A DNA stretch of 64,000 nucleotides from Bradyrhizobium lablabi (GTDB lineage Bacteria > Pseudomonadota > Alphaproteobacteria > Rhizobiales > Xanthobacteraceae). Location: contig NZ_LT670844.1 in the NCBI RefSeq assembly GCF_900141755.1, positions 5,614,501 to 5,678,500 of the forward strand, in the 5' to 3' direction. This document shows positions 47,762 to 56,640 of the stretch, piece after piece (the first letter of the stretch is position 1; every line of letters begins with the position of its first letter). Below the pieces are notes generated by a model, which was not told the DNA's origin, did no database searches, and worked only from the letters and a program-made list of their open reading frames with translations. A program made the translations under genes and the position numbers.

Positions 47762-48390
47762 GATGCTCTCCTTGTTCGCGTGCCTGACAATAGCGGATCA
47801 AGTGCGCTGCGGCAGGCGAATTTTACGAGTTCGCACACCCCATCGAGCGAGCGATCCTGGCTCAGCATGGCGAACGTCGCGAAGCTCGTGAGGGCGAAGA
47901 TCATGTCGACGGCGTCCTGCCGCGCGCGAGGCGATGCCGACTTCGCGGCGATCCGCTTGACCAGGACGTCGAATGCCTTGCGGCGGCGCTCGTTGCGCTC
48001 GAGCAAGGCTTGCGCGAATTCGGGGTCGGTCGCCATCGCTTCATGCAGCCGGCCCATCGCGGGATCCCGGTTCCAAAAGGCGCAAAAAATCTCGACCAGT
48101 CGGTCGAGCGCGGCGCGCGGATCCGGCATCGCCATCGCGTCGGCGATCTCGGTGAGGCCGCCCTGTCGCGCGATGTCATCGAACACGGCTTCGAGCAATC
48201 CTTGCCGCGAGCCGAACTGATGATAGACGGTCAGCCGCGTTACGCCTGCCGCTTTCGCCACCGCGTCCAGCGAGAAGCTGGCGATGCTTGCATTCCCGCG
48301 CAGCAACCCCGCCGCGGCTTCGATCACGCGATCCCGCTTGGCTGCCGCTGCAGCCGTCCGCACGGGACTCAAATAGGGGCGGGTCGACAT
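47758..48390 (-). CDS. TetR family transcriptional regulator
   Basis: A 210-residue repressor-type protein. The DNA-binding domain (about 18-75) has AAAAAKRDRVIEAAAGLLRG and the recognition helix segment VAKAAGVTRLTVYHQFGSRQ; the helical ligand domain follows. It is transcribed away from the membrane protein at 48469 and heads the operon with the MetE-core gene. A palindrome at 48424-48438 in the shared intergenic region is its likely operator. The inducer is unknown. Confidence 0.9.
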   Translation of the reverse strand: MSTRPYLSPVRTAAAAAKRDRVIEAAAGLLRGNASIASFSLDAVAKAAGVTRLTVYHQFGSRQGLLEAVFDDIARQGGLTEIADAMAMPDPRAALDRLVEIFCAFWNRDPAMGRLHEAMATDPEFAQALLERNERRRKAFDVLVKRIAAKSASPRARQDAVDMIFALTSFATFAMLSQDRSLDGVCELVKFACRSALDPLLSGTRTRRAS

Positions 48391-48423
48391 GCCGGCCTCT
48401 CGCCATGGTTTTGACGAATTAGA

Positions 48424-48438
48424 TATACATATTGTATA
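48424..48438. promoter_or_regulatory. Operator candidate TATACA-TAT-TGTATA
   Basis: A 15-bp perfect inverted repeat (6-bp arms, 3-bp spacer) midway between the divergent tetR-metE-core and 48469 genes, in the AT-rich promoter area. Size and place fit a TetR-family dimer site controlling both directions. Confidence 0.6.
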
Positions 48439-48468
48439 ATCAATTACACCCCGTCCTGGAGCGATGCC

Positions 48469-48873
48469 ATGCAGATCGCACTCATCATAGCCTTGTCACT
48501 TCATATCCTCTCCGCCGTATTCTGGGCGGGGACGAGTTTTACACTGGCCCGAACCGGCGGCGCCGGCGGTGAGCAGCTTTTCCGCCCACAGATGGGCGCG
48601 GCTATGATCGCGGTTCTGACCGGCCTCTATCTGGCGCATCTGGTCCATGGCGGCGCATTCGGCCCGACCGAACAGGTGCTGGCGGTGGGCGCGCTCGCCG
48701 CGCTGATCGCGGCAGGGGTTCAGGGCGCGATCGGCGGCCGCGCAATCAGAAGCTTGCGCAATGGAAAAGCCGACGAGACATATGTGCGCTCGCGCATCGC
48801 GACGGCCCAGCGTGTGGCAGCCGCGCTGCTCGCGGTGACAGCCGTGTGCATGGGAGCGGCGCGCTATGTGTGA
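48469..48873 (+). CDS. Four-helix membrane protein of unknown function
   Basis: A 134-residue protein with four hydrophobic segments (ALIIALSLHILSAVFWAGTSF first; the His and the Trp-Ala-Gly resemble copper- or heme-associated small membrane proteins such as the CopD/DUF2269-like class, without certainty). The C-terminal part ends AVTAVCMGAARYV. It is divergent from the TetR operon and probably under the same operator. Confidence 0.7.
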   Translation: MQIALIIALSLHILSAVFWAGTSFTLARTGGAGGEQLFRPQMGAAMIAVLTGLYLAHLVHGGAFGPTEQVLAVGALAALIAAGVQGAIGGRAIRSLRNGKADETYVRSRIATAQRVAAALLAVTAVCMGAARYV

Positions 48874-48884
48874 GGTGTTTCCGG

Positions 48885-50102
48885 CTAAAACCGGCGAACC
48901 AGGTCGGATGAAATTTCGCCGATGCTTCGGATGCCGAGCAGCGCCATGTCGCGATCGATCTCGTCCTTGAGCAGCGTCAGCGCGCGCCGCACCCCGGCTT
49001 CGCCGCCGGCGACAGCCGCGAACAGGAACGGACGGCCGACGAAGACGAACTGGGCGCCCAGCGAGAGCGCCTTGAGCACGTCGGTGCCGCGCCGGATGCC
49101 GCCGTCGAGCATCACAGTCATGCCGTTCGCTTGCGCCGCAATCTCGGGCAGCGTGCGCAGCGCCGACATGGTGTAGTCGAGCTGGCGGCCGCCATGATTG
49201 GAGACGATCACGCCATCAACGCCGGACTCGCGCGCGATCCGTGCATCCGCCGGCGCGATCAGGCCCTTGACCACGAGCTTGCCGTTCCAGCGGCGGCGGA
49301 TCAGTTCGACATGCTTCCAGGCAAGCTGGTCGCGCTTGCCGATATTGCGCATCAGGTTTTGCGACAGCACCGGCGGCCCGCGACTGGCGTCCATGTTCTC
49401 GAAATGCGGCATGCCATGGTTGGTCACGGTGCGCATCCAGGTTCTGAACAGCCAATGCGGATGGGTCATGACAGCAAAGGCGACGCGCGGGGTGATGGCC
49501 AGCGGCACCCGAAACCCATTGCGGATGTTGTTCTCGCGGTTGGGCGGCACCGGGACGTCGGCGGTGACGACAAAGGTGTCGTAGCCGGCGGCGGCGACGC
49601 GGTCGACCAGCGGCTCGATGCGGGAAGGGTCGCCCGCGAGATAGGCCTGGTACCAGGCCGCGGGATTCTCGCGCCGGACCTCTTCCAGCGTGATCAGCGA
49701 TGACGCGCTCAGGATCATCGGCAGGTTCATCGCGGCCGCCGCGCGTGTCAACACCACATCGCCCCGGTAGGCGCAGAGCGCCGCCGACCCCATCGGCGGA
49801 ATGCCGAACGGCGCTGCATAGGTCTTGCCGAACAATGTTGTGGTCTGCTCGCGGCCCGAGACATCGTTCAAGACCCGCGGGACAAATCCGTATTCGTCGA
49901 ACGCCCGCCGGTTGTCGCGAACCGATGCATCGGTCTCGGCGCCGCCGGCGATATAGCCGTATAGAAATTTCGGCAGCAGGCGGCGGGCGGTTGCTTCGAA
50001 ATCGTCCAGCGAAAGGTAGCGCCGCAGCGTGCGCGGAACAGCGCTCGCGGCGCGTTCCACCACCGTCGGCGGGGAGGTCATGGTTGACGTCTTGTCATGC
50101 AT
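48885..50102 (-). CDS. FMN-dependent alpha-hydroxy-acid oxidase
   Basis: A 405-residue flavoenzyme of the same family as the gene at 22003 but clearly diverged. Markers: LSLDDFEATARRLLPKFLYGYIAGGAETD, PPMGSAALCAYRGD, the Lys in LVVKGLIAP, VIVSNHGGRQLDYT with the catalytic His and Arg, and MLDGGIRRGTD. It has a 30-residue N-terminal extension. It should oxidise an L-2-hydroxy acid; the acceptor (quinone or oxygen) is unknown. It is followed, on the same strand and upstream, by an EamA transporter 18 bp away, so the two likely form one transcript. Confidence 0.88.
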   Translation of the reverse strand: MHDKTSTMTSPPTVVERAASAVPRTLRRYLSLDDFEATARRLLPKFLYGYIAGGAETDASVRDNRRAFDEYGFVPRVLNDVSGREQTTTLFGKTYAAPFGIPPMGSAALCAYRGDVVLTRAAAAMNLPMILSASSLITLEEVRRENPAAWYQAYLAGDPSRIEPLVDRVAAAGYDTFVVTADVPVPPNRENNIRNGFRVPLAITPRVAFAVMTHPHWLFRTWMRTVTNHGMPHFENMDASRGPPVLSQNLMRNIGKRDQLAWKHVELIRRRWNGKLVVKGLIAPADARIARESGVDGVIVSNHGGRQLDYTMSALRTLPEIAAQANGMTVMLDGGIRRGTDVLKALSLGAQFVFVGRPFLFAAVAGGEAGVRRALTLLKDEIDRDMALLGIRSIGEISSDLVRRF

Positions 50103-50120
50103 GTCGGAGGGCGATCCGTC

Positions 50121-51044
50121 TCATTGCTTTCGCGACGCGATGAAAACCCCGGTCAGCACCAGCGCAAAGCCGATAACATGAAACAGCTGGAGCCGCTCGC
50201 CGAGAAAGAAGATCGCCATCACCGATCCGAATACCGGCACCACATGAAAAAACGGCGCGGCGCGGTTGGCGCCGATCAGCTGCACGCCGCGATTGAAGCA
50301 CAGATAGGCGAGCGTGGAGGGAAATACCGCGACATAAAACAGGCTCAGCAGATTCGCCGTATCCAGTTGCATCACCGGACGCGTGAATAGTTCCCAGATC
50401 CAGAGCGGTATGAGGCACGCCGAGCCGCAGCCGAAGGTGAAGGCGACGAACGACAGACCACTGATCTTCGGACGCTTCAGCGTCAGCACCGAATAGAACC
50501 CGAAGATCGCGAGCGCTATCGTGAAGATGATGTCGCCTTTGTTGAACCGGATGCTGGTGAGCGCGGAGGGATCGCCGTGCAGCAGGATCACCAATACGCC
50601 GGCCAGCGACAATGCGATCCCGCAGGCCTGCGCCAGCGTCAGGCGGACGCCGAGCAGGATCAGCGACCATACCGCGACGAACAGTGGCCCCGCCGACTGC
50701 AGCAACAGCGTGTTCAGCGCCTGGGTATGTTCGAGCGCCCAGTATTGCAGGGTGTTGAAGGCGCCGATGCCGGTGACCGAAAGCACGATCATGGTGACAA
50801 GGTGGCCGCGGATCGCGGCCCAGTCGCGCTGGAGATGTTTCCAGGCGAACGGGAGGATGATGAAAAACGCGATCGCCCAGCGCAGGAATGACAGCGTCAC
50901 CGGGGGAATATGCCCGGCGGCGAGGCGGCCGACGATGGCATTGCCGGCCCAGAACAGCGCGGTGAAGGAGAGCAGCAGATAAGGCTGGTTGGCGATCCAG
51001 CTGCCGGGGGAGGCGGCGCCGGAGGTTTGCTCGGATGCGGACAT
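50121..51044 (-). CDS. EamA (DMT) family transporter
   Basis: A 307-residue, ten-helix transporter of two EamA repeats (LSFTALFWAGNAIVGRLAAG; LKRPKISGLSFVAFTFG), ending ASRKQ. It is a paralogue of the gene at 44151: the two share LDNQ/IANQ-PYLLLS, PVFGS.MAI.FLGE and the final GF.LVL.GV.IASR stretch. ATG 51044 is used; an in-frame start 27 bp earlier is possible. Its gene lies upstream of the oxidase, so it may carry the oxidase substrate or product. Confidence 0.85.
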   Translation of the reverse strand: MSASEQTSGAASPGSWIANQPYLLLSFTALFWAGNAIVGRLAAGHIPPVTLSFLRWAIAFFIILPFAWKHLQRDWAAIRGHLVTMIVLSVTGIGAFNTLQYWALEHTQALNTLLLQSAGPLFVAVWSLILLGVRLTLAQACGIALSLAGVLVILLHGDPSALTSIRFNKGDIIFTIALAIFGFYSVLTLKRPKISGLSFVAFTFGCGSACLIPLWIWELFTRPVMQLDTANLLSLFYVAVFPSTLAYLCFNRGVQLIGANRAAPFFHVVPVFGSVMAIFFLGERLQLFHVIGFALVLTGVFIASRKQ

Positions 51045-51410
51045 AAGGCGGTCGTTTCGGCCCGGGTTCATAGCGCCGCGGCCCCGCCCGGCGTGATGCC
51101 CCGGGCCGGAATCTGTTCGCCCGGCCCGCCTCACAGACACGGATTTTCGCGGCACTTCAACGGCGCAGGATGCATCGCCACCATGCGCCGGGGCCAATCG
51201 CTTTGTCGTTGCGGCGCAGCGAAACGGAACAGGGCGGCGGCCGTCCAGGACTATGGCGATCGAACGCGACGCTCTAGCGGTCACCGGTTGTGGGTGGCGC
51301 GCGGGCGGAATGGCGGATGTGTGCGGGAATCACAAACTCATCGGCCGCCGTGCGCGCGGCGTAGCCTGGATTTCGCTGCGCTCCATCCGGGCTACGCCGC
51401 TCTTTCCCCC
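51045..51410. other. Intergenic region with a short repeat
   Basis: About 370 bp without a convincing gene. At 51361-51395 GTAGCCTGGATTTCGCTGCG is followed by its partial inverse CTCCATCCGGGCTAC, a short palindromic repeat. The remainder shows nothing recognisable. Confidence 0.4.
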
Positions 51411-51533
51411 GTCATTGCGAGGAGCGCAAGCGACGAAGCAATCCAGCTTTCGTACCGTGGATGAAAAGCTGGATTGCTTCGCGGAGCCTGTCATCGGGCG
51501 ACGCTTCGCGCCGACCCGGTGGCTCGCAATGAC
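51411..51533. repeat. Palindromic intergenic repeat (GTCATTGCGAGGAGC type)
   Basis: Ends GTCATTGCGAGGAGCGCAAG and GGCTCGCAATGAC are inverted, with an inner AAGCAATCCAGCTTTCGTACC / GGATGAAAAGCTGGATTGCTTC pairing. It lies downstream of the leftward XRE-type gene. Confidence 0.85.
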
Positions 51534-51554
51534 GGTGGGTGTTGGCGCCCGCCG

Positions 51555-51947
51555 CTACCCGGCGTCGCCGCGGTTGGCCTGGCGCTTGACGATCTGTTCG
51601 GCGAGATGAACCAGCAGGCGTTTTGTGTGCTGGTCCCTCAATTCGTGAAACGACCGCAGCAGGCGCAATTCGAGCAGCGAGTGCAGCGAGCCGAGCGGCT
51701 CAGTGCAGGCCGGATCCTGTTCGTACTTGGCTGCTCTCGCCTCCTCGCCGCGAAAGAGATCGAGCGGCAGGTCGAGCGCTTCGGCGACCTGCATCAGGCG
51801 GCTGGTGTCGGCGCCGTTCGATCCATTGCCGTCTTTGCAGGTGAACGCAGCCTCGAGCACTTCGGCAAGGTCGCTTTGCGAAAGCCCGATCGCCAGCCAT
51901 CGCGCCTTCACCAGCCGATCGATATGCCCGTCCGTTGCGTTGCCCAT
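51555..51947 (-). CDS. XRE-like helix-turn-helix protein
   Basis: A 130-residue protein. An HTH-like N-terminus (DRLVKARWLAIGLSQSDLAEVLEAAF, then DTSRLMQVAEALDLPLDLFRGEE) is followed by a Leu/Arg-rich helix (SLHSLLELRLLRSFHELRDQ) and a basic end. The recognition helix region is stretched by a polar insert (TCKDGNGSNGA), so the DNA-binding mode may differ. Function unknown; it precedes, on the same strand, the LysR gene. Confidence 0.7.
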   Translation of the reverse strand: MGNATDGHIDRLVKARWLAIGLSQSDLAEVLEAAFTCKDGNGSNGADTSRLMQVAEALDLPLDLFRGEEARAAKYEQDPACTEPLGSLHSLLELRLLRSFHELRDQHTKRLLVHLAEQIVKRQANRGDAG

Positions 51948-51978
51948 TGCCTCGCTTACCTGTCAATCCGAAAGGAAT

Positions 51979-52974
51979 TCAGCCGACTTTCGTCCGTGAT
52001 TCTTTCATGAATCCGGCGAATAGATTTACCAGCGGCTCACCCTTGTATGATTTTTGCAAATCGTCGGGATGAACGAACTCGTCCCGAAACCAGGGATATT
52101 TGCGGCCGTCGAACGATTGGATAGTCCACTCGATCAGCTGCCTGACACGCGGAATCTTCTTCGCGTCCGGGTGATAGGCGAGCCAGATATCGAGCTCGAA
52201 CTTGGCGCCGAGATCGAGTGGTATCAAAGGATCGCCAAGCGCCGGCACATAGGTCGGCAGCCAGCCCACGCCGGCGCCCTTGGAGGTCGCCCAGACATGC
52301 GCGCTGCTCACGTTGTTGCGCATCGCCACGAAGCCGAGCTGCTCGCGGCGACCAAATTTGGCGTACATTTCGCTGCCTTTGGTCTGCTCCGCATTCTGAA
52401 TGACCACTCGATGATTCTTACGGAGATCATCCATGTCTTTCGGCATGCCGTAGATTTCGACGTAGGACGGACTCACGAAGGGCACGACATGGAGCCGCCC
52501 GATCTTGATTCTTTTCAGATCGGGATTTTCCGGCTCCTCAAGCTGGACGGCGACGTCAGCCTCGAGACGAAGCACGTCGGCGGAGCGCATCTCGCATTTC
52601 AAATCCACCAGCAAGCCGGGATAGGCGCGCTGGAATTCGACCAGCCTGGGCGCCAGCCAAAATGTGCCCAGCCCCTCGGTAACCGCGATCCGAACCTCGC
52701 CGCTCAGCGCAGGTGTTGTTTGGCCGAGCGCGCGCTCCAGACCAAACGACGCCTCTTCCATCCGCTTCGCAGCTTCGAGAACCAGCGTACCTTCCGGCGT
52801 CAATCTGATCCCGTCGACATGGCGGGTTATCAATGTCGTTCGGTAAGCGCTCTCCAACGCCGAAATTCGCTTGCTGAGAAAGTTTGCGGACATATTAAGA
52901 TGCGCCGCCGCGGCTCGGAAGCTGCCTATGCGTGCGACCTCCAGAAAGATCCGGACCAAGTCCCAGTTTGCCAT
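51979..52974 (-). CDS. LysR family transcriptional regulator
   Basis: A 331-residue LysR protein. Winged HTH at 1-60 (MANWDLVRIFLEVARIGSFR, AAAHLNMSANFLSKRISALES), then the periplasmic-binding-like effector domain (SGEVRIAVTEGLGTFWLAPRLVEF... with the second subdomain from GAGVGWLPTYVPALGDP). It is divergent from the operon at 53073, 100 bp away, and is the likely regulator of it. ATG 52974 fits the LysR N-terminus; two in-frame starts lie up to 69 bp upstream. Effector unknown. Confidence 0.87.
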   Translation of the reverse strand: MANWDLVRIFLEVARIGSFRAAAAHLNMSANFLSKRISALESAYRTTLITRHVDGIRLTPEGTLVLEAAKRMEEASFGLERALGQTTPALSGEVRIAVTEGLGTFWLAPRLVEFQRAYPGLLVDLKCEMRSADVLRLEADVAVQLEEPENPDLKRIKIGRLHVVPFVSPSYVEIYGMPKDMDDLRKNHRVVIQNAEQTKGSEMYAKFGRREQLGFVAMRNNVSSAHVWATSKGAGVGWLPTYVPALGDPLIPLDLGAKFELDIWLAYHPDAKKIPRVRQLIEWTIQSFDGRKYPWFRDEFVHPDDLQKSYKGEPLVNLFAGFMKESRTKVG

Positions 52975-53072
52975 CCGTCCCGGGGTGTGCGCGCCGATAT
53001 GCGCACCCCTGCGCTCAGGTGAGTGCATACAAATGAACCCCATGAAACCATTCTATTAATGGCAGAACTCGC

Positions 53073-54323
53073 ATGTTTGTACAATCAAGAGACGTCAAAA
53101 TGAACGCGCTCGACATCGATTTGCTTCGCAAATCGGCAAGGGGAAAAGCTCCAAGGGACCGCTCGACGGCGCATTCGCTTGACCGGATGACGAATTTGCA
53201 GGTGGCCAGGCGCATCGTCATTTTCACGGTCGATGCTGCGGGCATCGCCTCGCTGGTCGACGCGGCGCGAGCGGACATTCCAGGTTTGACCTGCAATCGA
53301 ACCATTCAAACGGTGGCAAACCACAACCCGGACACCTTCTGGGCGATCGCGAGGAAGGATCATTTCGACATCTCTTCTCCCAAGGGCGAAGGGTTTTTCG
53401 CGGTATTGCCGTTGACCCACGAAGGCTTGCGCGGGCTTCTCGATGGCAGCCTCGATACCCGCAACCCCGATATTTCTTGCATCACCCGGCAATCGGAGCG
53501 GCCCGCCGGTATCTATATCTGGTGCATCCATGCCAAGGGTACTCTCGCCGCAGCCATACCGCTCGTCCTGGAAAAAATCTCGACGCCGCTTTATCGAGGG
53601 GTCAACCTCTATTCCCGGCCGGTAACCAAGGAGGGGCTGCGCGTGCTGGAGCCCCTCGGCTTCACGCCGGGAGCGCGCTATGACGGATTGTTCGCGCCCA
53701 ATCTGCAGATGTGTGATCGCTCGAAGGATGTCGCGGCGGCAAAATTCCGTCGCGAGCCTTCGGTATCGGTCCGCGTTGTTCAATCGATGGATGAAATGGC
53801 GCGCGTGATCGCCATCCGCGGCGCGGTCTATATGGGTGAGCAACAATGTCCGTTCGAAGAGGAATTCGACGGCAACGATTTCTCCGCGACCCACCTGATC
53901 TGCCACAAGGACCAGGAGCCGGTCGGTTGCATGCGCATTCGATATTTTGCAGATTTTGCCAAGCTCGAACGGCTGGCTGTGCGCCATGAAAGCCGCAACG
54001 AGGGCTTGGCGAGCCAGATTGTCTCGACCGCCATCGAGCTCTGCCGGAAGAAGGGTTATCGCGTCCTGTATGCGCATTCCCAGAAGCGATTTCTGGAATT
54101 CTGGGAGCAGCAAGGTTTCACCCGCATGACCAGTGCGCGCGACTTCACGTTTTCCGACTTCGACTATACCGAGGTCAAGCTTGAGACCGAAAGGCACCCG
54201 CAAAGCATCAGCCTTGCCGCAGATCCCTATGTCATCATTCGCCCCGAGGGCCGTTGGGACGCGCCGGGCATACTTGAAATGTCGGCGAACAGAGGCGTTT
54301 CTCTATTGGCAAGTGCCCGGTGA
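53073..54323 (+). CDS. Two-domain GNAT-type protein
   Basis: A 416-residue protein. Residues about 45-225 form a degenerate GNAT-like domain (AVLPLTHEGLRGLLDG, AGIYIWCIHAKGTLAAAIPL, GVNLYSRPVTKEGLRVLEPLGF). Residues about 230-365 form a second, more typical GNAT domain (VYMGEQQCPFEEEFDGND, ATHLICHKDQEPVGCMRIRYF, LERLAVRHESRNEGLASQIV as the acetyl-CoA region). A C-terminal tail follows. It opens a four-gene operon: its stop overlaps the next start by 4 bp (GTGA). An acyl-transfer role on a small acid or amine is likely; substrate unknown. ATG 53100 is an alternative start. Confidence 0.7.
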   Translation: MFVQSRDVKMNALDIDLLRKSARGKAPRDRSTAHSLDRMTNLQVARRIVIFTVDAAGIASLVDAARADIPGLTCNRTIQTVANHNPDTFWAIARKDHFDISSPKGEGFFAVLPLTHEGLRGLLDGSLDTRNPDISCITRQSERPAGIYIWCIHAKGTLAAAIPLVLEKISTPLYRGVNLYSRPVTKEGLRVLEPLGFTPGARYDGLFAPNLQMCDRSKDVAAAKFRREPSVSVRVVQSMDEMARVIAIRGAVYMGEQQCPFEEEFDGNDFSATHLICHKDQEPVGCMRIRYFADFAKLERLAVRHESRNEGLASQIVSTAIELCRKKGYRVLYAHSQKRFLEFWEQQGFTRMTSARDFTFSDFDYTEVKLETERHPQSISLAADPYVIIRPEGRWDAPGILEMSANRGVSLLASAR

Positions 54324-54922
54324 TTGCGATGAGCTCCGTCATCGATCTCAGGACCTATGTCGCCGCTTCCAACAGCCGCCTGCTGGTCATGGTCGACCTG
54401 CAGGAAAAAAACTATGACGAACTGGCAAAGGACCGCGCGTCCGACCTCGCCCGTTCGATCGAGAACTGCACGCTGGCGATCCAGCACGCGCGCAATCTCG
54501 GCCTGCCGATCGCCTTCACCCGGCCGTCCGGCAATCCCGGGATGATCGAGCGCGCCGCGCAATCGGCATGGATCTCGGGCTTTGAGCCGAAGCGATCCGA
54601 CATGGTGTTCGAACGGCCGCAGCCATCCTGCTACACCAATCAGCTGTTCGAGGACGTGGTGTCGCGGATCGGAAATTTCGCCATCGCCGGTCTCGTCGCC
54701 GAGGAGACGTGCCTTGCGACCGCGATCGATGCCGCGCATCGTGGCCACAACATTACCTTCCTGAGCGACGCCTCGGTGAGCCGCGGCCGGCACAACACCG
54801 ATTCCCAGGCCGTCCACACCCTGACGACGAAAGCCATCGAATTATTTGCCGAGACCGTCACGACGCGCCATTGGCTGGTTGCGACCGCGCCGCGAAGCCC
54901 CAAAGGGCATCGATATGGATGA
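54320..54922 (+). CDS. Isochorismatase-type cysteine hydrolase
   Basis: A 200-residue protein of the isochorismatase-like fold (nicotinamidase, N-carbamoylsarcosine amidase, ureidoacrylate amidase relatives). The triad is visible: Asp in LLVMVDLQ, a Lys in the middle (FEPKRSDMVF), and Cys in IAGLVAEETCLATAIDAA. It probably cleaves an amide or similar C-N bond of the operon's substrate. GTG 54320 overlaps the upstream stop; ATG 54329 is an alternative. Its stop codon overlaps the next small gene. Confidence 0.83.
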   Translation: MIAMSSVIDLRTYVAASNSRLLVMVDLQEKNYDELAKDRASDLARSIENCTLAIQHARNLGLPIAFTRPSGNPGMIERAAQSAWISGFEPKRSDMVFERPQPSCYTNQLFEDVVSRIGNFAIAGLVAEETCLATAIDAAHRGHNITFLSDASVSRGRHNTDSQAVHTLTTKAIELFAETVTTRHWLVATAPRSPKGHRYG

Positions 54923-55133
54923 ATTCAGTACCCATCGTTTGCGTAACGTCATTCCTGTGCTGACGGAACAACGCAACATCGTCGTCTCCAGGGGCGCTTC
55001 CTTCGCCGGCCACCTGATCGATCTGGCGATCATGCAGCTTCGCCTGACGCTGAATGAGATCTCCGAGGAAGAGCTGTCCGAATTCTCCAATGTGCTGAGC
55101 GTCGGCTTGGTCAGTAGCGAGCACTCGGATTGA
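54915..55133 (+). CDS. Small helical protein in the LysR-linked operon
   Basis: A 72-residue protein, MDEFSTHRLRNVIPVLTEQR..., of mixed charge and helical pattern (AGHLIDLAIMQLRLTLNEIS, EEELSEFSNVLSVGLVSSEH). No family is recognised. The start overlaps the hydrolase stop by 8 bp and the next gene begins 17 bp later, so it is translated with the operon. It may be a subunit or chaperone for one of its neighbours. Confidence 0.65.
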   Translation: MDEFSTHRLRNVIPVLTEQRNIVVSRGASFAGHLIDLAIMQLRLTLNEISEEELSEFSNVLSVGLVSSEHSD

Positions 55134-55149
55134 TCGGGAGGCGTCAGGG

Positions 55150-56355
55150 ATGACGGGCCGAAGGTGGATCATCCTCGCGGTCTTGTTCGCGGCGCGCGCG
55201 GCGACCGGGTTTCAGTTTCAATCGGTCGGCTCGGCCGCCGACCTCTTGATGCGGGATTTGGGTCTCGACTATTCCGAGATCGGCATGCTGCTCGGCGTCT
55301 ATCTGTTGCCCGGCGTCATCGTCTCGTTTCCGGCAGGACTGCTCGGCCAGCGATTTGACGAAAAGAAGCTCGGGCTTGCCGGCCTGGCGCTGATGGTGAT
55401 CTCGAACGTCGCGTTGAGTTTCTGCAATGGCTTGGCGATGGCGCTGGCCGCGCGCACCCTGGGCGGCGTCGGCGCGACCATTGTCATTGTGGTCGCCACC
55501 AAGATGACGACCGACTGGTTCGCGGGCCGCGAAATCGTGCTGGCGATGTCGATCCTGCAGATGAGCTGGCCGTTCGGGGCGATGCTGGCGCTGCCGGTCC
55601 AGGCCTTTATCGCGCAATCGCTGGGCTGGCCCGCGGTGATGGGCTCGGCCGCGTTTTTTTCGGCGCTGGCGCTGTTGGCGTTCCTGACTGTCTCGGCGCC
55701 GGAGCAGGAGAAGCCGGCGCAGCTTGCGGCGGCCGGCGGCGCGAGGCTGCCTGCCGCCGTTTTGCTTCCCGTCACCATCGCCGGCGTGATCTGGGGCGCG
55801 ATGAACTTGGCCTGCATCCTGTTTTTCACCTACGCGCCGTTATCGTTGGTGGCGCAGGGATTGTCGCCGACCGCAGCCGCATCGCTGACCAGCCTCGCGA
55901 TCTGGTTCACGATTCTCGCCATTCCATCCGGCGGCTATCTCGTTGATCGTCTGGGTGCGCCGATCGCGGCGATCGTGGTCTGCGCGCTGGTCGCCTCAGC
56001 GGCGCTTGCGCTGTCGGTCGCCGGCATGCATCCGGCGATGTCCTGCCTGGTCTTCGGGGTCGCGGTCGGCCCGATGTCCGGCGCGATCCTGTCGTTGCCC
56101 TCGAAGGTGCTCGCCTCGCAGCAGCGCGCCGTCGGATTTGGCGTGTTCTACACCTGCTTCTATATCCTGATGGCGGCCGGGCCTTTGGCCGCGGGCCGCT
56201 TGCAGGATGTCTGGGGAACGCCGTCGGCAGCGCTGATCGCGGGCGCCGCCTTGCTGGCCGCGATGGTGCCGTTGTTGCTTGTCTTCGTGGCGTTGACCAA
56301 CCCGCGACGTCTCGCCGAGATCCACCGTGACGCGGAACTGCGCGCGGTCTCCTGA
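55150..56355 (+). CDS. MFS transporter (CynX/NimT-like)
   Basis: A 401-residue, 12-helix major facilitator with the loop 2-3 motif SFPAGLLGQRFDEKK and the loop 8-9 region SGGYLVDRLGAPI, resembling the small-acid/aromatic exporters around CynX and NimT. It closes the four-gene LysR-linked operon (two-domain GNAT, amidase-type hydrolase, small protein, transporter), so it probably moves the operon's substrate or product. The direction cannot be told. Confidence 0.83.
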   Translation: MTGRRWIILAVLFAARAATGFQFQSVGSAADLLMRDLGLDYSEIGMLLGVYLLPGVIVSFPAGLLGQRFDEKKLGLAGLALMVISNVALSFCNGLAMALAARTLGGVGATIVIVVATKMTTDWFAGREIVLAMSILQMSWPFGAMLALPVQAFIAQSLGWPAVMGSAAFFSALALLAFLTVSAPEQEKPAQLAAAGGARLPAAVLLPVTIAGVIWGAMNLACILFFTYAPLSLVAQGLSPTAAASLTSLAIWFTILAIPSGGYLVDRLGAPIAAIVVCALVASAALALSVAGMHPAMSCLVFGVAVGPMSGAILSLPSKVLASQQRAVGFGVFYTCFYILMAAGPLAAGRLQDVWGTPSAALIAGAALLAAMVPLLLVFVALTNPRRLAEIHRDAELRAVS

Positions 56356-56560
56356 CGCGGAAAGCGGCTCGTGGCCGTATTCGACGCAAGTAGCACGGGA
56401 CCGCCATCGGACGGACACAAATTTTCAGGGGATATCAATGGGTTGAACCCGGCTTCGACCCCGGCTAAACAGCCCTTCTTGCTTGCGTCGATAGCCCGCA
56501 TCCTTTATCCGATTGTGTGCCTCGCATGCGAGCGGCTGCGGCCGTGATTTAGGCTGGGCA

Positions 56561-56607
56561 CATGATCAAGAAGATTGGGAACCTTTTTTCCGACGAGATC
56601 ATGCTCG
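56561..56607. repeat. Short inverted repeat (CATGATC...GATCATG)
   Basis: A diverged copy of the repeat at 27641-27687: CATGATCAAGAAGATTGGGA, then CCTTTTTTCCGACGAGATCATGCTC. It lies directly upstream of purA. The rest of 56356-56640 shows no gene. Confidence 0.6.
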
Positions 56608-56640
56608 TACTGAAATAAATGCAGAGGGATTATTTGCGAA

